DNA of 28,020 bases, from positions 1 through 28,020 of the forward strand of contig JBAVIP010000057.1 in NCBI GenBank assembly GCA_049687015.1. The letters are read 5' to 3'. Below, piece after piece: positions 23,233 to 28,020 of the stretch. The notes under the pieces are model-generated. The model did no database searches. It worked only from the letters and a program-made list of their open reading frames with translations, and was not told the DNA's origin. The stretch comes from Methylotenera_A sp049687015 (lineage in GTDB: Bacteria; Pseudomonadota; Gammaproteobacteria; Burkholderiales; Methylophilaceae). The position numbers and the translations under genes were made by a program. Every line of letters begins with the position of its first letter. Positions within the stretch are counted from its first letter, which is position 1.

Positions 23233-23612
23233 TTATGACGGCAAAGATGTTGCGTGGTGATTATACCGATCAAAAGGCGCGCACTCTTCCAGCTCGTTGG
23301 TATAAGCGGCGATTCTTTTTGCTTCGCGCGCCAAAAATTGTTTAATGATTGCCTCGTAATCTTGATGAGAGATTTTGTGATACGAACAAGTGGGGGCGGC
23401 TCAAAGCCGTGTGCGAGTTTGTGCTCACCCTGTGTGTCGCCTTCAAAAAATTCTATTTTTTCTACAATACAAAACTGGTGTGCCAGGTAATAACACGGCT
23501 CGAAATGCTGGCTAGAAACAAACTGCGCGGGACCTCAATAACGGCCATACGGCGTAGTGTGTTTGTAAATATTGAGCGCACTGGCAATGGATTCCGTCGG
23601 AAGCCAATGTGA
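23233..23612 (-). pseudogene. Decayed minus-strand gene fragment
   Basis: Minus-strand frames read as protein with interruptions: a stretch containing WLPTESIASALNIYKHTTPY, a stop (TGA at about 23538), then in the same frame FEPCYYLAHQFCIVEKIEFF and EGDTQGEHKLAHGFEPPP. After a frame change near 23370-23390 it continues HQDYEAIIKQFLAREAKRIA and ends YNHHATSLPS at the TAA at 23233. One stop and one frameshift in about 380 nt mark it as a pseudogene. I do not recognise the parent family. No promoter or start codon is evident. Confidence 0.5.
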
Positions 23613-23673
23613 AAACGGTAGGATTCTGAATGTTCTTGCAAATATTATTATCTCTATAAATGAGGAAACAGAG

Positions 23674-24285
23674 ATGTTGAGATCTATCAATAAAAATATC
23701 CTTACTGGCCTGATTACGCTCTTGCCGGTGGTGCTAACGCTATATTTGCTCTACTGGTTTGTGGTGACAACGGAGTCCCTGCTTGGGGATGTGATCCGCA
23801 CTCTGGTGCCGGAAGATCTGTACAGGCCTGGGATGGGGGTGGTTGCCGGTCTGATGGTGGCCTTCTTTGTGGGACTGCTTATGCATAGCCTTATTGCGCA
23901 GCGTTTGTTTTCCGGAGGTGAAAGGATCATCTATCGGCTGCCATTGATTAAATCAGTGTATCTGTCGATTCGTGATCTGCTGGATTATTTTTCGTCCGAA
24001 AAGAAGAAAGAGTTCGAGCAGGTTGTCGCGGTGAAGTTTGGGGAAACCGGTATGCAGGCGGTTGGACTTGTCACCCAGACCGACATGAACCACATGCCAG
24101 CGGATTTCAGACAGAAAGACAGTTTGCTGGTCTATTTCCCCATGAGTTACGGGATCGGCGGCTTTGTCGTGCTGGTTCCGCGCAGTGCCACACGACGCCT
24201 GAACATGAGCATGGAAGATGCGATGCGCTTTACGCTCACCGCGGGGGTAACCGGTGGACAGAGCTCAAACAGCGATGACGAATAG
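23674..24285 (+). CDS. DUF502 family inner-membrane protein
   Basis: The start is at ATG 23674, with GAGGA about 8 nt upstream; an earlier in-frame ATG at 23572 falls inside the decayed region. The 203-residue product has a typical DUF502 layout: a membrane helix at about 10-30, a second at about 54-77, the conserved PLIKSVYLSIRDLLDYF region, and a C-terminal soluble part with FPMSYGIGGF and a PRS segment. The function of the family is not established. The gene is visibly more GC-rich than the T4SS block and on the opposite strand, so it has a different history. Its partner DUF2784 follows after 26 nt. Confidence 0.9.
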   Translation: MLRSINKNILTGLITLLPVVLTLYLLYWFVVTTESLLGDVIRTLVPEDLYRPGMGVVAGLMVAFFVGLLMHSLIAQRLFSGGERIIYRLPLIKSVYLSIRDLLDYFSSEKKKEFEQVVAVKFGETGMQAVGLVTQTDMNHMPADFRQKDSLLVYFPMSYGIGGFVVLVPRSATRRLNMSMEDAMRFTLTAGVTGGQSSNSDDE

Positions 24286-24311
24286 TCTTTATTCATTGTA
24301 CTGGACCGGCC

Positions 24312-24683
24312 ATGTTGTTACGTTTGGCTGCTGACAGCGTCCTCTTGTTTCATCTGGCTTTCATCCTGTTTGCACTTCTGGGTGGCGCAATGACGGTATG
24401 GCGGCGCTGGATCCCCTTTATCCATCTTCCAGCCGCCGCCTGGGGATTCTTTGTTGAGCTTACGGGCCGAGTCTGTCCGCTCACGTATCTGGAGAACTAC
24501 TTTCGCATCAAGGCGGGGCAATCTGGCTACACGGAGAGCTTCGTCGAACACTATCTGCTGGACATCATCTACCCTACTGGCCTCACACGAGAGGTTCAGT
24601 TCACACTTGCCGGCGTGGTCGTCATCGTCAACATCGCAATCTATGGCTGGCTGTTCTCTCGCCGGCGTGCAGGGCACGTCTAA
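24312..24683 (+). CDS. DUF2784 family small membrane protein
   Basis: This 123-residue protein shows the DUF2784 features: an N-terminal membrane helix with DSVLLFHLAFILFALLGG, a W.P..HLPAAAWGFFVELTG segment, a CPLTYLE(N)..R motif, and a C-terminal membrane helix (about 95-115). The function is unknown. It follows DUF502 by 26 nt on the same strand without a clear Shine-Dalgarno, so they probably form a two-gene unit. Composition is GC-rich like DUF502. Its stop lies close to the convergent tRNA-Lys terminator. Confidence 0.88.
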   Translation: MLLRLAADSVLLFHLAFILFALLGGAMTVWRRWIPFIHLPAAAWGFFVELTGRVCPLTYLENYFRIKAGQSGYTESFVEHYLLDIIYPTGLTREVQFTLAGVVVIVNIAIYGWLFSRRRAGHV

Positions 24684-24707
24684 AGACACCAAACCTTTCC
24701 GTCGGGC

Positions 24708-24740
24708 AAAAACAAAAACGGCTTACATCGCTGTAAGCCG
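24708..24740 (-). terminator. Rho-independent terminator of tRNA-Lys(CTT)
   Basis: A 9-bp perfect stem (CGGCTTACA / TGTAAGCCG) with a 4-nt loop at 24719-24740 is followed on the minus strand by TTTTTGTTTTTG. It lies 9 nt beyond the tRNA 3' end. Confidence 0.85.
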
Positions 24741-24749
24741 CATTATTAT

Positions 24750-24825
24750 TGGTAGGGCGTGCGAGGATCGAACTCGCGACAAACGGATTAAGAGTCCGCT
24801 GCTCTACCAGCTGAGCTAACACCCC
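24750..24825 (-). tRNA. tRNA-Lys (anticodon CTT)
   Basis: Minus-strand cloverleaf of 76 nt including an encoded CCA. The acceptor strands pair over 7 bp (GU at the first pair). The D-arm is GCTCAGCTGGTAGAGC, the anticodon loop is CTCTTAA in a stem GCGGA/TCCGT, and the T-arm is GCGAG-TTCGATC-CTCGC. Anticodon CTT reads AAG. It has its own terminator. Confidence 0.95.
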
Positions 24826-24875
24826 ATTATTTGTAACTTCTGCATTAAAACATTTATGCAAGCACAATTATAAAA

Positions 24876-24904
24876 CAAAAAGCCTAGTCATTTCTGACTA
24901 GGCT
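24876..24904 (-). terminator. Rho-independent terminator following the tRNA-Lys remnant
   Basis: A 10-bp perfect stem (AGCCTAGTCA / TGACTAGGCT) with a 4-nt loop is followed on the minus strand by TTTTTG. It is the original terminator of the second tRNA-Lys gene, whose 3' half lies directly upstream. Confidence 0.85.
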
Positions 24905-24911
24905 TTATATT

Positions 24912-24957
24912 TGGTAGCGTGCGGGGATCGAACCCACGACAAACGGATTAAAAGTCC
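24912..24957 (-). pseudogene. 3' half of a tRNA-Lys(TTT), probable attachment-site remnant
   Basis: Minus-strand sequence from the anticodon stem (GGA-CTTTTAA-TCC) through the T-arm (GTGGG-TTCGATC-CCCGC) to CCA is present. The 5' acceptor and D-arm are absent, with unrelated sequence beyond 24958. The 3' acceptor strand is also 2 nt shorter than that of the intact neighbour (ACGCT versus ACGCCCT). It cannot form a tRNA. A 3' tRNA fragment next to its native terminator is the usual leftover of integration into a tRNA gene. Confidence 0.75.
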
Positions 24958-25164
24958 ATACCAGAAATCCAACATTTAATTGGCTTACAAGGCTAGTTTA
25001 GTTCCTCAAAATCTCGTTTTTCAAACTATTTACACTAAGTAGGCACGTGGTTCTTTCTATTTTTGCGGAACAAAATTTCGTTACTTAAATGCATATCATT
25101 TTCGCAAACTAGCACAAAAAACTGCCATTAAATCGGTTCAAAAATCAAAAATGCACTCAATTGC

Positions 25165-26388
25165 CTAATCTGCTATACCGCTGTGTAATATTGAATCAAA
25201 CAAATCCATATATTGCTTTATGCCTTGTTCGATGGTGTAGCAGTCTATGATTGTTTTTCGGGCTTCTTGTCGCATTTTTAGATATTTCTTGGGGTTATCT
25301 AAAAGATTATCCACAGCATCCGCAATCTCAGTGGGTGTGAAGAAATCCACTAATAAACCATTTTTGCCATGCTTGATGACTTCACGCACTGGCGGGGTAT
25401 TAGAAGCAATCACCGCGCACTCTGTTGCCATCGCTTCTAACATCGACCATGACAGCACAAAGGGCACTGTTAAATAGATATGTGCAGAGGATATTTGCAG
25501 TAATTTTAAGTAATCTAGATAAGGCACACGGCCTAAAAAATGCACTCTGCTCTCGTCAACAGTGACTTCTTTGAGCATTTTTTGACGCCAAGTTTCACCT
25601 TTGGGAAGTTTTCTGCCATAGCTTATTTCATCTCCACCAATGATGATAATTTGAGCGTTAGGTCGTCGTTGACAGGTAACTTCAACTGCTCGCATCCACT
25701 GATGAAATCCTCGATATGGCTCTAAGTTGCGGCTAACATAGGTAATAACTTCATCCGTTTTGGTTAATGTTGCACCATTGGGTAATGTGTAGCTGGCGTT
25801 ATCATTCGGTTTGGCTAGCTCAGTATTAATACCTTCATGAATAAGATTTAATTTGTATTGAAACTCTTTAGGAAAGGTGCTTTTTTGAAATTGTGTTGGG
25901 CAGATACCTGCATCCACTGCTTCCAGGCTGAGTAAATGGGTGGCGTTTTTATTGCGTATTCTTAATACATCGTCAAAAGCCTGTGGGAATTCAGGATCAA
26001 AGTCGGTATCTGCGCCATAGGCATGATAGTAAAACTCAAAGAATCCGATGAGTTTAGTTTGTGGAAATACATCTTTCACATACAAGGCTTCACCCCAGCC
26101 TGCATGCGCCACCACAATATCAGGTTGAAAGCCCCTTTCTTTTAGTTTTAATAACGCCTTGGCGACTGCCTGACCATTCAAGGTATGTGCCTCTAGCGGT
26201 CTGTTGTAGTGATGCGTATGTGGACTGGGTATTCTTACAGGTTGATATTGTAGGGTTTCAATACCCGCTAGCTTGGGGGCATGCGGCTGGCACAATGCCA
26301 TGACTTGATGCTTTGGATCTTGATTGAAATGTTCTGCCAGATGGCGGAATTGCCCAGGAAAGTTCTGGTGAATAAACAGGATGCGCAT
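25165..26388 (-). CDS. GT4-family glycosyltransferase
   Basis: This 407-residue GT-B fold glycosyltransferase begins MRILFIHQNFPGQF, a common opening of this subgroup. A nucleotide-sugar-binding C-terminal half includes VSRNLEPYRGF (about 219-229), IIGGDE, and PFVLSWSMLEAMATECAVIA with the GT4 acidic motif partly altered: the second Glu is kept and the first is replaced. No signal peptide or membrane helix is present. It lies 27 nt after the HlyD-family gene, likely in one operon with it and the upstream partial gene, and may glycosylate a secreted or surface product. The substrate cannot be read from the sequence. Confidence 0.88.
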   Translation of the reverse strand: MRILFIHQNFPGQFRHLAEHFNQDPKHQVMALCQPHAPKLAGIETLQYQPVRIPSPHTHHYNRPLEAHTLNGQAVAKALLKLKERGFQPDIVVAHAGWGEALYVKDVFPQTKLIGFFEFYYHAYGADTDFDPEFPQAFDDVLRIRNKNATHLLSLEAVDAGICPTQFQKSTFPKEFQYKLNLIHEGINTELAKPNDNASYTLPNGATLTKTDEVITYVSRNLEPYRGFHQWMRAVEVTCQRRPNAQIIIIGGDEISYGRKLPKGETWRQKMLKEVTVDESRVHFLGRVPYLDYLKLLQISSAHIYLTVPFVLSWSMLEAMATECAVIASNTPPVREVIKHGKNGLLVDFFTPTEIADAVDNLLDNPKKYLKMRQEARKTIIDCYTIEQGIKQYMDLFDSILHSGIAD

Positions 26389-26415
26389 GAATACGTTTTA
26401 CTAGACGTGTTGCGT

Positions 26416-27828
26416 TTAACGCTCTCTACCTGCCTCATGAAATGCCTTGGTCACGGGTGAGAGTAAATATTGCATCACAGTTTGGTCGGCAAGTTTGATT
26501 TCGGCAGCAACTTGCATACCGGGTGTAAGGTGAAGTTTTTCTTGTTCAATTTCGAGGTTTTGTTTGTCGAGCTGAACAATGGTGCGATAAGCCAGTTGTG
26601 TGTTTGATCCCAATGTGTTTTGTGAATTATTAGCTTGGTTGTTTTGATTATTGTTTGAGTTTGATTTATCTGTTGCATCCGCGCTCACTTGCAGCACTTT
26701 ACCATCGACCATGCCGTACTTCTGGAAAGGATAAGCCATCAGTTTGAGCTTCACAATTTGTCCTTCATGTACAAAGCCTGCGTCTTCGTTCTTCAGCCAG
26801 ACTTCGGCTTGCAAGGCTTCGTTATTCGGCACCAGTGTCATCAGCACGGTACCTGGCGAGACAACTGTACCTGGGGTATGCGTGGCTAAATCCTTGACGA
26901 TGCCTGCTTGTGGTGCTTTTAGTTCGAGTAGGCTGTTTCTATGCGATTGTTTCGCCCATTCTTGTTCTAAGCGTTGGTGTTCAGCATAGATCGCGACACG
27001 GTCAGCTTCCAGCTTTTGGCGATAATCGGATTGAATCTGATTTAATCGTTTTTGTGATTGCGCGATACTGGCTTGCAGGCTCTTTGCGTTATATTCTTGC
27101 GCACGCAGGTCTTGTTCTTTTTCGATACGGTCGCGTTGTTTTTCTTGTCCCATCAATTTACCTGCAAAGCCATCTTTCACCAGTTTGTCGTAAGCAGCTT
27201 CCTGCGCCTGATAGCTGGGTAGGGTTTGTTCGAGTTTGTGCTGTATCTCTTTGGTGGCAGCGAGGTCACTATAGGCTTTTTGTTGGGAGGCCTGCTCAGA
27301 AGCAATGTCATCTTCCAGGGCACGGCGATTGGATTGATATTCCGCATAGATACGATTAAATAGCTCAACCGAGTCAGTAGAATCTCGTTTCAAGGGTTTG
27401 CCCGAGAGTTCCGCTTCAATACGGCGTAGTTCAAGTGCTTTATGCTGGAGTTCATTTTGTATCGATTTGCTATCCGCTTCCGACAGATTGGCATCCATGC
27501 GAATGAGAAGCTGGTCTTTTTCTACATGCTGGCCTTCTTTGATGGCAATTTCACGCACGATGCCTGCTTCAGAGGGTTGAACAATTTTAAGGTAACTTAC
27601 TGGCACCAGCTTGCCTTCTGCTACAGACACAATATCTAAACGTCCAAAAATCGCCCATAGCAACAAAGCTAAGAATAGAATCAGCACACCACGAAGTACC
27701 ATACGTGGTAAAGGCGAAGGCGGACGATCCTGCACGCCTAGGATGCCCGGTGCAAAATCAAACACATCCTGCGGTGGGGATGTGTTTGACGTTGAATTCT
27801 GACTTGAAGCTATATCAAGAAAGCCCAT
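26416..27828 (-). CDS. HlyD-family type I secretion periplasmic adaptor
   Basis: This 470-residue membrane fusion protein links an inner-membrane ABC exporter to a TolC-like channel. It has a short cytoplasmic N-terminus, one membrane helix at about 44-63, a beta-barrel/lipoyl half-motif (VAEGKLVPVSYLKIVQPSEA, about 72-91), a long alpha-hairpin coiled coil (about 118-315), the second lipoyl half (ELKAPQAGIVKDLATHTPG), and a C-terminal beta domain with LTPGMQVAAEI. An Asn/Gln-rich insert (about 385-410) interrupts the C-terminal domain. No ABC transporter or outer-membrane partner is in the window; they may lie further right. The start has no strong Shine-Dalgarno. Confidence 0.93.
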   Translation of the reverse strand: MGFLDIASSQNSTSNTSPPQDVFDFAPGILGVQDRPPSPLPRMVLRGVLILFLALLLWAIFGRLDIVSVAEGKLVPVSYLKIVQPSEAGIVREIAIKEGQHVEKDQLLIRMDANLSEADSKSIQNELQHKALELRRIEAELSGKPLKRDSTDSVELFNRIYAEYQSNRRALEDDIASEQASQQKAYSDLAATKEIQHKLEQTLPSYQAQEAAYDKLVKDGFAGKLMGQEKQRDRIEKEQDLRAQEYNAKSLQASIAQSQKRLNQIQSDYRQKLEADRVAIYAEHQRLEQEWAKQSHRNSLLELKAPQAGIVKDLATHTPGTVVSPGTVLMTLVPNNEALQAEVWLKNEDAGFVHEGQIVKLKLMAYPFQKYGMVDGKVLQVSADATDKSNSNNNQNNQANNSQNTLGSNTQLAYRTIVQLDKQNLEIEQEKLHLTPGMQVAAEIKLADQTVMQYLLSPVTKAFHEAGRER

Positions 27829-27895
27829 GAAGATTTAACCCCATAGACTTGCTTGAGACCAAAGTTTAATTTCGTAGTGTTTCATATACGTTGAC

Positions 27896-28020
27896 TTACC
27901 CCAGTTTCACCAACTCAGCTTGCCACACCGTTGGGTTGTTCAGCGTTTGTGCTGTTTGACCAAGGCTGGCTGCTGCAATTACACTTTGTGCATTAAGTGA
28001 ACCCATGCCAGTGAGGTTGC
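27896..28020 (-). CDS. Partial gene, C-terminal 41 residues of an unrecognised protein
   Basis: The minus-strand frame enters from the right edge and ends at TAA 27896. The visible residues include GMGSLNAQSVIAAASLGQTA and end VWQAELVKLG. I do not recognise it. It ends 67 nt before the HlyD-family start on the same strand, so it is probably the preceding gene of the operon. A type I secretion substrate or other secretion gene is possible from context alone. Confidence 0.55.
   Translation of the reverse strand, partial: NLTGMGSLNAQSVIAAASLGQTAQTLNNPTVWQAELVKLG

Larger units (their letters stand above)
22910..23673. other. Junction region with remnants, no intact gene
   Basis: This stretch of about 760 nt between the TrbM-like gene and DUF502 holds no convincing intact gene. 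It contains a possible ssrA 3'-end remnant (23041-23068) and a decayed minus-strand gene (23233-23612). Between them, 23069-23232 shows nothing I can name. Confidence 0.6.

Noticed and set aside
24318..24692. 124-codon minus-strand frame opposite DUF2784
   Set aside because: It is antisense to a recognised family member and lacks a ribosome-binding site or family features.
26689..27359. Several plus-strand frames within the HlyD-family gene
   Set aside because: These are shadows of a confident minus-strand gene; no signals or recognisable domains.
1..28020. CRISPR arrays, rRNA genes, intact insertion sequences, integrase, relaxase and antibiotic-resistance genes
   Set aside because: None was seen on either strand. 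There are no regularly spaced repeats, transposase frames, HUH/tyrosine relaxase motifs or recombinase motifs.

Overview
The window is a mosaic stretch of a Gram-negative, proteobacterial genome. The style of the type IV secretion (T4SS) proteins, the DUF502 gene and the HlyD/glycosyltransferase pair suggests a betaproteobacterium, perhaps near the methylotroph/nitrifier group. This placement is a guess from memory. Most of the window (1 to about 22.06 kb) is one long minus-strand block that looks like part of an integrative or mobilisable island.

From 22.06 kb down to 9.55 kb there is a complete P-type T4SS in canonical order: virB1, virB2, virB3, virB4, virB5, virB6, virB7, virB8, virB9, virB10, virB11, virD4. 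Junctions are tight, with several overlaps and coupled starts. A short TrbM/KikA-like gene points away from it on the plus strand at 22.66 kb. No relaxase, DNA-processing gene or integrase lies in the window. Downstream of virD4 come a secreted-protein gene flanked by integron attC-like sequences, an 89-residue protein whose C-terminal 57 residues nearly duplicate the VirD4 tail, and an orphan LPD7-type protein with a His/Arg/Asp/Ser-rich tail.

From 6.77 kb to 1 there are two minus-strand transcription units. Each is preceded by the same pair of 18-bp palindromes (TGTAGTCAATTGACTACA and a one-base variant) at identical 65-bp spacing. Unit A encodes two paralogous HExxH metallopeptidase-like proteins plus three small proteins. 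Unit B encodes a signal-less protein with a beta-barrel-like core, a protein with a hydrophobic, pore-like core, and a further partial gene. The likeliest new biology here is a co-regulated set of candidate T4SS cargo proteins with possible partner or immunity proteins. That is inference and no translocation was tested.

From 22.9 to 25.2 kb is a junction zone: a possible degenerate ssrA (tmRNA) 3' end, a decayed minus-strand gene, a more GC-rich pair of plus-strand membrane-protein genes (DUF502, DUF2784), an intact tRNA-Lys(CTT) with its terminator, and the 3' half of a second tRNA-Lys(TTT) with its own terminator. Such remnants are typical of island boundaries. From 25.2 kb to the end is a separate minus-strand operon: the end of an unrecognised gene, a type I secretion HlyD-family adaptor and a GT4 glycosyltransferase.
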